From contig JAKITY010000006.1 in NCBI GenBank assembly GCA_021647835.1, positions 1 through 39,551 on the forward strand: a stretch of DNA of 39,551 bases, in the 5' to 3' direction. A program made the translations under genes and the position numbers. A model generated the notes under the pieces. That model worked only from the letters and a program-made list of their open reading frames with translations, did not search any database and was not told the DNA's origin. The stretch is from Flavobacteriaceae bacterium. Its GTDB lineage: Bacteria > Bacteroidota > Bacteroidia > Flavobacteriales > Flavobacteriaceae. Positions within the stretch are counted from its first letter, which is position 1; each line of letters begins with the position of its first letter. Positions 1 to 8,301 of the stretch are shown one piece after another.

Positions 1-66
1 TAACTCGCTAAAGATAAAAAATAGTATTGAAAAAATTACCAACTATTTTTGGCACCATTACCATTT
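1..66 (-). repeat. Left copy of a 65-bp inverted repeat, promoter-like
   Basis: The reverse complement of this stretch matches 38950-39014 along its whole length, with only one T gained or lost in a homopolymer. Read on the minus strand it has TTGG (42-39) and TATCTTTA (16-9) separated by 22 bases, close to the Bacteroidota promoter pattern TTG-N19-23-TAnnTTTG. It lies just beyond the terminator of the exb operon, so it probably begins the next minus-strand transcript, which leaves the window. The identity is seen directly; the promoter role is inferred. Confidence 0.8.
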
Positions 67-71
67 TGTGT

Positions 72-109
72 AAAAAACGGCAACCAAAATTTGATTGCCG
101 TTTTTTTTT
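72..109 (-). terminator. Terminator of the exb operon (bidirectional)
   Basis: Stem AAAAAACGGCAA (72-83) pairs with TTGCCGTTTTTT (95-106), and a T run follows on either strand. It lies just after the stop codon of the last exbD gene. Confidence 0.85.
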
Positions 110-124
110 AAATTTATAGAAACT

Positions 125-586
125 CTACTTATCAGTACCCTGACGCGTAGCGTAGGTAACTTTCAAAGCATTAATTTCTCTTAATTCCTTTTCAATATCA
201 TTGATAGTTCCAACTGTACTTTTCTCATCAGATTTTATTAATGTAGTCATAGCGCTTTGCTCATCTTGAGCAACTGCATCTCGGGCTGCATACATAAAAT
301 TTCTAATATCACCTACACTTGCTATCTTGTCATTTAACTGAATCTTATCACCATCACCATACTTTTTAGTATCTGTTGCTGGACCAACATAGATAGTGCT
401 TATCAAACGTTTCTCAGACAACTTCTTTATTTCAACTGCTGTTGGTAACTTTTGACTTACCAAAGGAGAAACTTCTCTCATGGTTGTAGCAACCATAAAA
501 AAGAACAACAACATAAATACAATATCTGGTAAAGAGGCTGTATTAATTGGTGGTAATCCTTTTTTCTTCTTTTTAAATTTAGACAT
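125..586 (-). CDS. exbD: Biopolymer transporter ExbD (second copy in operon)
   Basis: 153-residue inner-membrane protein of the ExbD/TolR family, part of the proton-driven motor that energises TonB-dependent outer-membrane uptake. A basic cytoplasmic N-terminus (KKKKK) is followed by one membrane helix at about residues 20-37 that carries Asp21. This is the family's proton-carrying aspartate, in the motif LPDIVFMLLFFFMV. The rest is a periplasmic domain. It is the last gene of an exbB / unknown / exbD / exbD operon, 17 bases after the preceding exbD, and a strong terminator follows. Paired, divergent ExbD proteins are normal in Flavobacteriaceae. The family call is secure; the substrate system it serves is not visible here. 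Confidence 0.93.
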   Translation of the reverse strand: MSKFKKKKKGLPPINTASLPDIVFMLLFFFMVATTMREVSPLVSQKLPTAVEIKKLSEKRLISTIYVGPATDTKKYGDGDKIQLNDKIASVGDIRNFMYAARDAVAQDEQSAMTTLIKSDEKSTVGTINDIEKELREINALKVTYATRQGTDK

Positions 587-603
587 TTTCGCTATACTTT
601 AAA

Positions 604-1245
604 TTATTTGTTTTCTGATTTTGTAATAATCTCAGGATACATCACTTTTATTTTCTTGATGTTATCTTTTAACCTCTGACTTGGCTCTACAAGGTTTTTT
701 TCTTCCTTAACCATTTCTGAATACGTTTTCCCAAACTCTTTCATCGCCAATCTATTTCTTAAGAAAATATAAGCCTTTCCTAATTCATCTTGAACCGCAA
801 TAAATGTACCCATTTCAGTACTTCTATCAGTCTTTATAGAAATAACTGCTTTGTTAGGATGGTCTGATGATTCTGGGTCTTTTCCCCCTTCACACCAAGA
901 GCATTCTGTACCTACAGACCCTAAAGGTTCTCCAAATAATTCAATAGGGTTTCCTATTTTCCCTCCATTATCAATAAAGTCAATAGCTAACTGTTTTATT
1001 TCGTTAACTTTTCTGTACTCATTCTCTACAAGTATTTCATTGTTCCTATTGATATTTATTTCAAAAACATTACGTTCCTTAATAATTGGCGGTGGTGGAG
1101 CATCTATTGGCAGTTTTTCTGGTAATCTTCTTGAGATACCAGCATCTACGTCCATCGTGGTTGTTACTAAGAAAAATATCAATAGTAAAAACGCGATATC
1201 TGCCATAGATCCTGCATTAATTTCTGGTGTTTCTCTTCTTGCCAT
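604..1245 (-). CDS. exbD: Biopolymer transporter ExbD (first copy, extended)
   Basis: 213-residue ExbD/TolR-family protein. The short N-terminus contains the helix motif SMADIAFLLLIFFLVTTTM with the conserved Asp16. The periplasmic part is longer than in the companion ExbD. It carries a Cys pair (TECSWCEGG) in an insertion around residues 113-125, absent from the second copy, that may form a disulfide. It shares the operon with the ExbB homologue and is separated from the upstream four-TM gene by 15 bases. The two ExbDs probably form a hetero-oligomer within one ExbB ring, by analogy with other multi-ExbD systems. The family call is firm; the disulfide is inference. Confidence 0.92.
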   Translation of the reverse strand: MARRETPEINAGSMADIAFLLLIFFLVTTTMDVDAGISRRLPEKLPIDAPPPPIIKERNVFEININRNNEILVENEYRKVNEIKQLAIDFIDNGGKIGNPIELFGEPLGSVGTECSWCEGGKDPESSDHPNKAVISIKTDRSTEMGTFIAVQDELGKAYIFLRNRLAMKEFGKTYSEMVKEEKNLVEPSQRLKDNIKKIKVMYPEIITKSENK

Positions 1246-1260
1246 AATTAATATTTGTTT

Positions 1261-1713
1261 TTATTTAGAAAACATTCCTTTTAAACCTCCCCAAACAATT
1301 GTTGCTAAAGTTATTGCACCTAATATATAGGTGTATTTTATCATTGCTCCAACTCTCTTAGGAATTATACCTTCAGAACCACCATCTTTTAAAACAGTAC
1401 CATAAGTATCTGTAACAGCATCACTGCTTGCAAGTGCATACGCTAAGAAGAATAAACCTCCTAAAACACCTAAACTAATTAGTGTTTGCTTTAATGCTCC
1501 TGGAGTTTTAAAAATTCCAATAACTGAAAAGAATACAGTAACTACTACCGTTAATCCTACAAGAATCATTGAAAATGAAATTAATGGATGTGTTGCGCTT
1601 GAAACTGCTTCTACATCATCTCCTGCCATTGCTACTCTAACAAATAGACCTATACCAATCAATGCAATTAGAGCTACAACAATTTTAACTATGTTATATA
1701 ATTTGCTATTCAT
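1261..1713 (-). CDS. Conserved four-TM protein of the exb operon, function unknown
   Basis: 150-residue hydrophobic protein with four predicted membrane helices, roughly at residues 8-28, 42-66, 75-95 and 127-146. It has no recognisable catalytic motif. It sits between exbB (9 bases upstream) and exbD (15 bases downstream), so it is almost certainly co-transcribed and translated with the motor. I recall hypothetical proteins at this position in other flavobacterial exb operons, but I do not recognise a named family. An accessory subunit of the ExbB/ExbD complex is the simplest guess; no sequence motif proves it. Confidence 0.85.
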   Translation of the reverse strand: MNSKLYNIVKIVVALIALIGIGLFVRVAMAGDDVEAVSSATHPLISFSMILVGLTVVVTVFFSVIGIFKTPGALKQTLISLGVLGGLFFLAYALASSDAVTDTYGTVLKDGGSEGIIPKRVGAMIKYTYILGAITLATIVWGGLKGMFSK

Positions 1714-1722
1714 GATTTTATT

Positions 1723-2454
1723 TTATTTGTTATGCTTAACTAATAAGTCTACTAAAGAAATAGATGCATCTTCCATATTGTTTACAATACTATCAACTTT
1801 TGCGATGATGTAATTATAAAAGATTTGTAAGATTATTGCAACAATTAGACCAAATACTGTTGTTAATAGTGCAATTTTAATACCACCTGCAACAGTTGCT
1901 GGGGACATTTCATTAGATACAGCAATATCATCAAAGGCTTTAATCATACCAATTACAGTTCCCATGAACCCAAGCATTGGTGCTAATGCAATAAATAAAG
2001 ATAGCCAAGAAATGTTTTTCTCTAACAATCCCATTTGAACTCCACCATAACCAACTACGGCTTTTTCAACTGATTCAATTCCATCATCTGAACGCATTAA
2101 ACCTTGATAAAAGATTGATGCAACAGGTCCTTTAGTGTTACGTGCAACTTCTTTTGCTGCTTCTACACCTCCTGATGCTAAAGCGTCTTCAATACCATCT
2201 ACTAATTTCTTAGTATTTGTAGATGCCATATTAAGGTAAATGATTCTTTCAATAGCAATTGCTAAACCTAATATTAAGGTAATTAATACAATTCCCATAA
2301 AACCTGCACCACCTTCAATAAAACGTTGCTTTAATTCTTGATGAAAAGTTTTGTCAACTTCTTCTGTTTGTGCTGCATCTTGTGCATGCATACTTTGAGT
2401 AGTTCCTAAAAACAATAAACCAGTGATTGCTAGGATAGTAAATAATTTTTTCAT
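1723..2454 (-). CDS. exbB: MotA/TolQ/ExbB proton-channel family protein
   Basis: 243-residue ExbB/TolQ homologue, the stator-type channel subunit that works with ExbD and TonB. A signal-like N-terminus (about residues 1-24, ending MHAQDA) is followed by a membrane helix at 50-70. A cytoplasmic segment comes next, then the paired helices of the MotA/ExbB domain with the motif MLGFMGTVIGMIKAFD and a final helix near 195-215. An N-terminal signal-like extension is common in Bacteroidota ExbB. It is the first gene of the minus-strand operon. The 72 bases upstream separate it from tRNA-Ser and hold only a weak TATATTTA element. The assignment is firm. Confidence 0.93.
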   Translation of the reverse strand: MKKLFTILAITGLLFLGTTQSMHAQDAAQTEEVDKTFHQELKQRFIEGGAGFMGIVLITLILGLAIAIERIIYLNMASTNTKKLVDGIEDALASGGVEAAKEVARNTKGPVASIFYQGLMRSDDGIESVEKAVVGYGGVQMGLLEKNISWLSLFIALAPMLGFMGTVIGMIKAFDDIAVSNEMSPATVAGGIKIALLTTVFGLIVAIILQIFYNYIIAKVDSIVNNMEDASISLVDLLVKHNK

Positions 2455-2526
2455 TGTGTAATAGTTAATTTAATTATTAGTTTACGGGTTAAATATATAA
2501 CTTTTTTTGCAAAAAAAAGAATTCAG

Positions 2527-2613
2527 CGGAGAGAAAGGGATTCGAACCCTTGATACAGTTTCCCATATACATGCTTTCCAAGCATGCGCCTTCGACCACT
2601 CGGCCACCTCTCC
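2527..2613 (-). tRNA. tRNA-Ser (anticodon GGA)
   Basis: 87-nt class II tRNA with a long variable arm. The acceptor strands are GGAGAGG and CTCTCC plus discriminator G. The T-loop is GGTTCGAATCC, and the anticodon GGA lies at 2579-2577 within CTTGGAAAG. CCA is not encoded. It stands alone between exbB and the asparaginase gene. The 179 bases beyond it (2614-2792) are AT-rich and show nothing I can name. Confidence 0.95.
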
Positions 2614-2792
2614 TAACTCTTTGCGAATGACAAGTAACAAAAAAATGTTGAAGTGCGAAAATTTAATTTTTTAAATCCTTATTTTTTTTATTCTTTCTAA
2701 TGAATTTTTACAGACAACCTATTTATTATCAATTTTTTAATGAAAATCTTTAAACTAATTTTTTTTCTTAAAAAAAACTAAAAGAAACTGGT

Positions 2793-3824
2793 TTAATTAG
2801 CCATTTCTCCTCTTAATGGTGTTTCAAAAACTTGTTTAAACTCTGCATCTGGAATTTTTTCACCTAATAGATACATCAATTTTGCTAAAGCAGCCTCAGT
2901 CGTGATGTCTTTTCCACTTATCAATCCTATTTTTTGAAGTTGTACACTTGTTTCATATTGCCCTAATATTACTTCTCCTCCTGAGCATTGTGTAACATCT
3001 ATAATTTTAATTCCTTTTTTCAGGATTTTTTTTAGCAAATCAACAAACCATTTGTCTGTTGGTGCATTTCCCGAACCGTAGGTTTCTAAAACAACTCCTT
3101 TTAAACCCTTTATCTCTAAAACACTTTTTACCACGTTTTCAGTAATTCCTGGAAACAACTTTAGCAAAACTATATTTTCTTCTATTTTTTTTCTAATTTT
3201 TATGTGTTTTGATTTTCTTGACCTATATAATAAGGTGTCATAAAATTTTAAATGGACGCCACTTTCTGCTAAATGTGGATAGTTGGGCGATGCAAATGCT
3301 TGAAAATGTTCGGCGTTTACTTTTGTAGTCCTATTTGCCCTATATAACTTGTATTCAAAATACAAACACACTTCTGAAATTATAGGTTTTCCATTTTTTT
3401 GTGCAGCAGCAATTTCTATAGAAGTAATCATATTTTCTTTGGCATCGGTTCGCAAATCTCCTATTGGCAGTTGAGAACCTGTAAAAATAACAGGTTTCGA
3501 TAGGTTTTCAAACATAAAACTAATTGCAGATGCAGTATAAGACATCGTATCAGAACCGTGAAGAATTACAAAACCGTCAAATTTTTCATAATTATTTTCA
3601 ATGATTTCTGTTATTTCTACCCAATATGTAGGGTTCATATTTGATGAGTCTATAGGTTCGTCAAAAGAAACGCTATCAATTGTACAGTTTAAATGCTTGA
3701 GTTCTGGAATATATTTTAGCAATTCATCAAAATTAAATGCTTTCAAAACGCCAGTTTCATAATCTTTCGCCATTCCTATAGTTCCGCCTGTATAAATTAA
3801 TAAAATATGAGGTGTTTTTGCCAT
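2793..3824 (-). CDS. ansA: Type I L-asparaginase
   Basis: 343-residue cytoplasmic asparaginase that hydrolyses L-asparagine to aspartate and ammonia. The N-terminal nucleophile motif YTGGTIGM places the catalytic Thr at residue 15. The second active-site block reads HGSDTMSYTASA (89-100), so Ser91 occupies the position of the usual second Thr. I believe this is a frequent variant in Bacteroidota. FTGSQLPIGDLRTDA follows as expected. No signal peptide is present and the length matches the type I family (about 340). It is transcribed alone and divergently from the zinc peptidase gene. The start is ATG at 3824. Confidence 0.93.
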   Translation of the reverse strand: MAKTPHILLIYTGGTIGMAKDYETGVLKAFNFDELLKYIPELKHLNCTIDSVSFDEPIDSSNMNPTYWVEITEIIENNYEKFDGFVILHGSDTMSYTASAISFMFENLSKPVIFTGSQLPIGDLRTDAKENMITSIEIAAAQKNGKPIISEVCLYFEYKLYRANRTTKVNAEHFQAFASPNYPHLAESGVHLKFYDTLLYRSRKSKHIKIRKKIEENIVLLKLFPGITENVVKSVLEIKGLKGVVLETYGSGNAPTDKWFVDLLKKILKKGIKIIDVTQCSGGEVILGQYETSVQLQKIGLISGKDITTEAALAKLMYLLGEKIPDAEFKQVFETPLRGEMAN

Positions 3825-3885
3825 TTTGTCGTACCTGTTTTTTTTGGAATAATTTATGCTATAAAACTAATAACAATTTTTTGAT

Positions 3886-3893
3886 TAACTTTG
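3886..3893 (+). promoter_or_regulatory. -7 element TAACTTTG of the zinc-peptidase gene
   Basis: TAACTTTG is a perfect match to the Bacteroidota -7 consensus TAnnTTTG, 21 bases before the ATG at 3915. I see no good -33 TTTG at standard spacing. Confidence 0.55.
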
Positions 3894-3914
3894 TAAAAAT
3901 AAAACTTTAAAATT

Positions 3915-4589
3915 ATGATGTTTGGATATGTAATATTTGGTGCAATTGCTTTGTTTGGTTGGTTAGTTCAATCGAGATTAAAAAGCAAATTTAAAAAATA
4001 CTCAAAATTAACGTTGCAAAACGGTTTGTCGGGAAGAGAAATTGCCGAAAAAATGTTGCAAGACAACAACGTTTATGATGTGAAAGTCATTTCGACTCCT
4101 GGGAGATTGACAGATCATTACAATCCAAAAGATAAAACGGTAAATTTAAGTGAATCTGTATATAATGAGCGAAATGCAGCAGCAGCAGCAGTTGCTGCGC
4201 ATGAAGTTGGACATGCGGTACAGCATGCAACTTCTTATTCTTGGTTACAATTTAGATCTAGTTTGGTGCCAATGGTAAATATTTCAAGTAAATTATCTAT
4301 GTGGATTATCATGGCTGGATTATTTATTCAATCATTTCCTATTTTACTTCCTGTAGGAATTGTATTATTCGCTGCAACAGTATTTTTCAGTTTTGTAACA
4401 TTACCTGTTGAATATGATGCGAGTAACAGAGCTTTGGTTTGGTTGAGCAATGAAAATATGCTTACAGATGAAGAACAAGCAGGCGCAAAAGATGCTTTGA
4501 AATGGGCTGCAAGAACTTATGTAGTTGCTGCGATTGGTGCGTTGGCAACCTTACTTTATTATGTAATGATTTATATGGGTAGAGATTAG
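3915..4589 (+). CDS. Membrane zinc metallopeptidase (Zn_peptidase_2 / YugP type)
   Basis: 224-residue integral membrane protease. An N-terminal helix covers residues 3-18. The metal-binding HEVGH motif is at 96-100, preceded by an alanine-rich stretch. Two central helices lie at about 122-138 and 142-160, followed by the family-typical LPVEYDASNRA motif (about 163-173) and a C-terminal helix near 202-220. This layout matches the YugP/DUF2265-like neutral zinc peptidases; the substrate is unknown. ATG codons stand at 3915 and 3918, and either could be used. It is monocistronic and reads towards the Lrp gene. Confidence 0.9.
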   Translation: MMFGYVIFGAIALFGWLVQSRLKSKFKKYSKLTLQNGLSGREIAEKMLQDNNVYDVKVISTPGRLTDHYNPKDKTVNLSESVYNERNAAAAAVAAHEVGHAVQHATSYSWLQFRSSLVPMVNISSKLSMWIIMAGLFIQSFPILLPVGIVLFAATVFFSFVTLPVEYDASNRALVWLSNENMLTDEEQAGAKDALKWAARTYVVAAIGALATLLYYVMIYMGRD

Positions 4590-4608
4590 GTTTGGCGAAG
4601 AAAGACAG

Positions 4609-4626
4609 TTTTTTCTGCGAGAATCT
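4609..4626. repeat. Copy of a short dispersed repeat
   Basis: This 18-base stretch (TTTTTTCTGCG followed by AGAATCT) matches the reverse complement of 33694-33711 at 16 of 18 positions. A second TCTGCGAAA follows at 4632-4640. Such CTGCG/CGCAG modules are scattered in the intergenic DNA of many Flavobacteria. Confidence 0.45.
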
Positions 4627-4667
4627 ATGTTGTCTGCGAAAAAAAATATGCGCAACTCAAACTCTGG

Positions 4668-5132
4668 CTACAGACTTATCTGTCTATCAATTTGTTGATC
4701 TAATGAAATAAAAGTTTCTGTTCGTGCAACACCTTTTATGGATTGAATTTCTTTATTGAGCAAGTTCATCAAATGTTCATTGTCTTTACATAGTATTTTG
4801 ATGAAAATAGCGTAATTTCCTGTTGTATAATGACTTTCTATCACTTCAGGAATTTCTTTCAATCGACTTATTGCTGCGGAATACTTACTTGCCGAATCTA
4901 AAAATATTCCGACAAAAGCCAATGTTTTATAACCTAAAACTTTAGGGTTTAATATAAATTTTGATCCTGTAATTAATCCTGAGGCTTCTAATTTTCGTAG
5001 TCGTTGATGAATTGCTGCTCCTGAAATACCAATTTCACGTGCAATACTCAAAATAGGTGTACGAGCATCAGCAATTAAATTTTTTAGAATTATTTTATCA
5101 ATCCCATCAATATGTAAGTCTTTTTTCTTCAT
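4668..5132 (-). CDS. Lrp/AsnC family transcriptional regulator
   Basis: 154-residue regulator of amino-acid metabolism type. An N-terminal winged helix-turn-helix (IDKIILKNLIADARTPILSI, then the recognition helix around GISGAAIHQRL) is followed by a RAM ligand-binding domain (about residues 70-150). I chose the ATG at 5132. An upstream in-frame ATG at 5174 lies inside the accC terminator hairpin and upstream of a perfect -7 element TATATTTG at 5157-5150. That promoter would give a short leader of about a dozen bases. The target genes are unknown. Confidence 0.9.
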   Translation of the reverse strand: MKKKDLHIDGIDKIILKNLIADARTPILSIAREIGISGAAIHQRLRKLEASGLITGSKFILNPKVLGYKTLAFVGIFLDSASKYSAAISRLKEIPEVIESHYTTGNYAIFIKILCKDNEHLMNLLNKEIQSIKGVARTETFISLDQQIDRQISL

Positions 5133-5163
5133 TACTGTAAACTTGAAATCAAATATAAAAAAT

Positions 5164-5189
5164 AAAGGATACAATTTTTTGTATCCTTT
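5164..5189 (-). terminator. accC terminator abutting the lrp promoter
   Basis: Perfect stem AAAGGATACAA / TTGTATCCTTT with a 4-base loop. On the minus strand it is followed by ATTTTTT. The T run touches the TATATTTG promoter element of the next gene (5157-5150). Confidence 0.85.
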
Positions 5190-5218
5190 TCTTATTTCTT
5201 ATAAAAACAAAATTATTT

Positions 5219-6568
5219 TTAATCTTCAATAGGTTTCATCACAAAATCTTCCATAAATTTTGTGGTATAATTTCCTGCCACATAATCTGGATGATCCATC
5301 AACTGACGGTGAAAAGGAATTGTAGTCTTTATTCCTTCAATATGAAACTCATCTAATGCACGTTTCATTTTATTGATTGCTTCTTCGCGAGTTTGCGCTG
5401 TTGTAATTAACTTTGCAATCATAGAATCGTAGTTTGGCGGAATACTATATCCTGCATATACGTGTGTATCTAAACGAACTCCGTGTCCTCCTGGAGCGTG
5501 TAAAACTTCAATTTTTCCAGGCGATGGGCGAAAATTATTGTATGGGTCTTCGGCATTAATTCTACATTCTATGGAGTGTAATTTTGGAATATAATTTTTT
5601 CCAGAAATTGGTACTCCTGAAGCAACCAAAATTTGTTCACGAATCAAATCAAAATCAATTACTTGTTCCGTAATTGGATGTTCTACTTGAATACGAGTAT
5701 TCATTTCCATAAAGTAAAAATTGCGATCTTTATCAACCAAAAACTCTACAGTTCCAGCTCCTTCGTACGCAATATATTCTGATGCTTTTACGGCTGCATC
5801 ACCCATTTTTTTACGAAGTGCTTTGGTCATAAATGGCGAAGGAACTTCTTCTGTCAATTTTTGATGACGGCGTTGAATAGAACAATCTCTTTCTGACAAA
5901 TGACATGCTTTTCCATACGAATCTCCAACAACCTGAATTTCAATATGGCGTGGCTCTACAATCAGTTTTTCCATGTACATTGTGTCATTATCAAAACATG
6001 CTTTGGCTTCTTGACGTGCATCGTCCCATCCTTTTTTCAAATTTTCTTTTTCCCAAACGGCACGCATTCCTTTTCCACCGCCGCCTGCAGTTGCTTTTAG
6101 CATTACTGGATAGCCCATTTTATCGGCTAATTTTTCGGCTTCTTCGTAGGTTTCTAAAATTCCGTCAGAACCTGGAACGCAAGGTACTCCTGCTTCTTCC
6201 ATAGTTGCTCTGGCAGATGCTTTGTCTCCCATTCTATTAATCATTTCGGGACTTGCTCCAATAAATTTAATGTTATGGTCTTCACAAATCTTTGAAAATT
6301 TAGCATTTTCAGATAAAAATCCATATCCCGGATGAATAGCATCTGCATTTGTTATTTCTGCTGCTGAGATGATATTAGACATTTTTAAATAGGACTCACT
6401 ACTTGGTGCAGGACCAATACATACTGCTTCATCGGCGAATTTAACGTGTAAACTATCGGTATCGGCAGTAGAATATACAGCGACTGTTTTAATTCCCATT
6501 TCTTTACACGTTCGTATAACACGCAGTGCTATTTCTCCTCTATTTGCTATTAATATTTTTTTAAACAT
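5219..6568 (-). CDS. accC: Biotin carboxylase subunit of acetyl-CoA carboxylase
   Basis: 449-residue biotin carboxylase, which carboxylates the biotin on AccB using ATP and bicarbonate, the first half-reaction of malonyl-CoA synthesis. It starts with the biotin-carboxylase signature [17 protein letters not shown]. The ATP-grasp glycine loop GGGGKGMR is at about 162-169. The metal and substrate motifs [16 protein letters not shown] and RINAED are present, and the length equals the E. coli enzyme. accB lies upstream, 78 bases away across a small repeat. fabH is further upstream, so the cluster joins malonyl-CoA supply with fatty-acid initiation. Confidence 0.96.
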   Translation of the reverse strand: MFKKILIANRGEIALRVIRTCKEMGIKTVAVYSTADTDSLHVKFADEAVCIGPAPSSESYLKMSNIISAAEITNADAIHPGYGFLSENAKFSKICEDHNIKFIGASPEMINRMGDKASARATMEEAGVPCVPGSDGILETYEEAEKLADKMGYPVMLKATAGGGGKGMRAVWEKENLKKGWDDARQEAKACFDNDTMYMEKLIVEPRHIEIQVVGDSYGKACHLSERDCSIQRRHQKLTEEVPSPFMTKALRKKMGDAAVKASEYIAYEGAGTVEFLVDKDRNFYFMEMNTRIQVEHPITEQVIDFDLIREQILVASGVPISGKNYIPKLHSIECRINAEDPYNNFRPSPGKIEVLHAPGGHGVRLDTHVYAGYSIPPNYDSMIAKLITTAQTREEAINKMKRALDEFHIEGIKTTIPFHRQLMDHPDYVAGNYTTKFMEDFVMKPIED

Positions 6569-6589
6569 AACTCTATAGAAATTATAAAT

Positions 6590-6645
6590 TACGAATTGCG
6601 AATTCAGAACTAAATTTTCTGAACACGAATTCTAAATTCTGAATT
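6590..6645. repeat. Palindromic AT-rich repeat between accB and accC
   Basis: Two inverted pairings share the same arms. AATTCAGAA (6601-6609) can pair with TTCTGAA (6617-6623) or with TTCTGAATT (6637-6645). ACGAATT occurs twice (6591, 6625). It resembles the common Flavobacteria ACGAATT intergenic repeats and fills the accB-accC gap. Confidence 0.55.
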
Positions 6646-6646
6646 A

Positions 6647-7120
6647 TTAAGAAGGATCAACTAAAAATAATGGCTGACCAAATTCTACTGGAGAAGACTC
6701 ATCTACTAATACTTTTACAATTTTACCTGAAACTTCTGATTCAATTTCATTAAATAACTTCATTGCTTCAATAATACATACTATGGTGTCTGGCTGAACA
6801 GCATCTCCGACTTCTGCAAAATTCGGCTTATCAGGAGATGGCTTTCTATAAAAAGTTCCAATAATTGGTGATGTAATTGTTATGTATTTTGAATCCTCCT
6901 CTTTCTCTGCATTAGATTCAGTAGGAGTCATTGCTGTTTGAACTGCTGGCGTTGCTATTACAGGTGCTTGTGCAACTGGTGCTTGATGTACAATCGTAGT
7001 TTCAGGAGTTCCTTTTCCAGTTTTAATTGTTATCTTAAAGTCTTCTACTTCAAGTTTAACTTCATTTACGCCTGATTTTGCGATAAACTTTATGAGGCTT
7101 TGAATTTCTTTTAAATCCAT
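6647..7120 (-). CDS. accB: Biotin carboxyl carrier protein of acetyl-CoA carboxylase
   Basis: 157-residue BCCP. The N-terminal domain (about residues 1-35) is followed by a flexible Ala/Pro/Thr-rich linker (about 36-75). The C-terminal biotinyl domain has the canonical EAMKL motif with biotinyl Lys121. It ends FGQPLFLVDPS, as BCCPs do. It lies 35 bases downstream of fabH and upstream of accC, on the same strand, and is probably co-transcribed with both. Confidence 0.96.
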   Translation of the reverse strand: MDLKEIQSLIKFIAKSGVNEVKLEVEDFKITIKTGKGTPETTIVHQAPVAQAPVIATPAVQTAMTPTESNAEKEEDSKYITITSPIIGTFYRKPSPDKPNFAEVGDAVQPDTIVCIIEAMKLFNEIESEVSGKIVKVLVDESSPVEFGQPLFLVDPS

Positions 7121-7155
7121 AAATAATATTTTTAGTTAGTAGTTTTTATAATTTT

Positions 7156-8148
7156 TTAATATGCCCATTTAAAATAGATGGCTCCCCAAGAGAAACCTCC
7201 TCCAAATGCTGCAAAAATAATTGTATCGCCTTTTTTAAGTTGCGATTCATAATCGTCCAATAATAATGGTAAAGTAGCCGAAGTTGTGTTTCCATATTTT
7301 TCAATATTTGTCATCACTTTTGCTTCTTCTAACCCTACTCTATTGGCAGTTGCATCAATAATTCTTTTGTTTGCTTGATGTGCAGCAAGCCATGTAATAT
7401 TTTCTTTTGTAAGGTTATTTTTTTCTAAAACTTTCTCACATACATCTGCCATATTAAAGACTGCATTTTTAAACACAGTACGCCCTTCTTGGTGTACAAA
7501 ACAATCTTCACCTCCAAAAACATCTCCTTTTTTAAACGAATTGGCAGAACCTCCTTTTGCAACTTGTAAAAACTCTCTTCCACTTCCATCAGTTCGTAAA
7601 TATTCATCTTGCAAGCCTAACCCTTCTGTATTTGGTTCAAATAAAACGGCTCCAGCACCATCACCAAAAATAATACATGTTGCACGGTCACTATAATCAA
7701 TCATTGAAGAGTTTTTATCTGCTCCAATCAACAATACTTTTTTATATTTTCCTGTTTCTATATAACTTGCAACAACTGACATTCCGAATAAAAAACTAGA
7801 ACATGCAGAATCTAAATCAAACGAAAATGCATTTGTCGCACCAATATTTGAGGCAACAAAAGAGGCTGTAGATGCTGCTTGCATATCTCTTGTTGCAGTT
7901 GCTACAACAATTAAATCTATTTCTTTTGGATCTGTTTTTGACTTAGAAAATAAATTTTCAACAGCTTTTATAGCCATAAATGAAGTCCCTTTACCTTCTT
8001 CTTTTAAAATCCTTCTTTCTTTTATCCCTGTTCTCGAAACAATCCATTCATCGTTGGTTTCAACCATCGTTTCTAAAATTTTGTTTGTCAACCTATATTC
8101 TGGGAGATATTTTCCAACAGCCGTAATTGCGGCAGTAATTTTAGTCAT
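7156..8148 (-). CDS. fabH: 3-oxoacyl-ACP synthase III (KASIII)
   Basis: 330-residue FabH, which condenses an acyl-CoA starter with malonyl-ACP to begin fatty-acid synthesis; branched starters are likely in this phylum. The catalytic triad is visible as Cys116 (DLDSACSSFLFG), His257 (AAHQANKRI) and Asn287 (EKYGNTTSAT). Full family length. rpmF is upstream, but a strong terminator lies between them. FabH therefore probably has its own start site; a TTACTTTG-like element is present about 30 bases before the ATG. It heads the fabH-accB-accC unit. Confidence 0.96.
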   Translation of the reverse strand: MTKITAAITAVGKYLPEYRLTNKILETMVETNDEWIVSRTGIKERRILKEEGKGTSFMAIKAVENLFSKSKTDPKEIDLIVVATATRDMQAASTASFVASNIGATNAFSFDLDSACSSFLFGMSVVASYIETGKYKKVLLIGADKNSSMIDYSDRATCIIFGDGAGAVLFEPNTEGLGLQDEYLRTDGSGREFLQVAKGGSANSFKKGDVFGGEDCFVHQEGRTVFKNAVFNMADVCEKVLEKNNLTKENITWLAAHQANKRIIDATANRVGLEEAKVMTNIEKYGNTTSATLPLLLDDYESQLKKGDTIIFAAFGGGFSWGAIYFKWAY

Positions 8149-8242
8149 ATTTAAAAAGGTTTACTTTTAAAAGTGTGTCAAAGTAATGAAATATTTTTCA
8201 TAAAAAAGACAAAAAATGTCATTTTTAACTCATTTTTCGATT

Positions 8243-8287
8243 AAAAACACAAAAAAACCCTCAAAATTGAGGGTTTTTTTGTGTTTT
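8243..8287 (-). terminator. Terminator after rpmF (bidirectional)
   Basis: A long near-perfect palindrome has the core CCCTCAA/TTGAGGG flanked by complementary A and T runs and by CAC/GTG. It directly follows the rpmF stop codon and splits the cluster into an rpmF unit and a fabH unit. Confidence 0.85.
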
Positions 8288-8301
8288 TGTACTATTTGTT
8301 A

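Noticed and set aside
851-1330. 159-codon plus-strand frame opposite exbD
   Set aside because: It lies fully antisense to exbD and the four-TM gene, both with clear family motifs, and its composition is that of a reverse-strand shadow.
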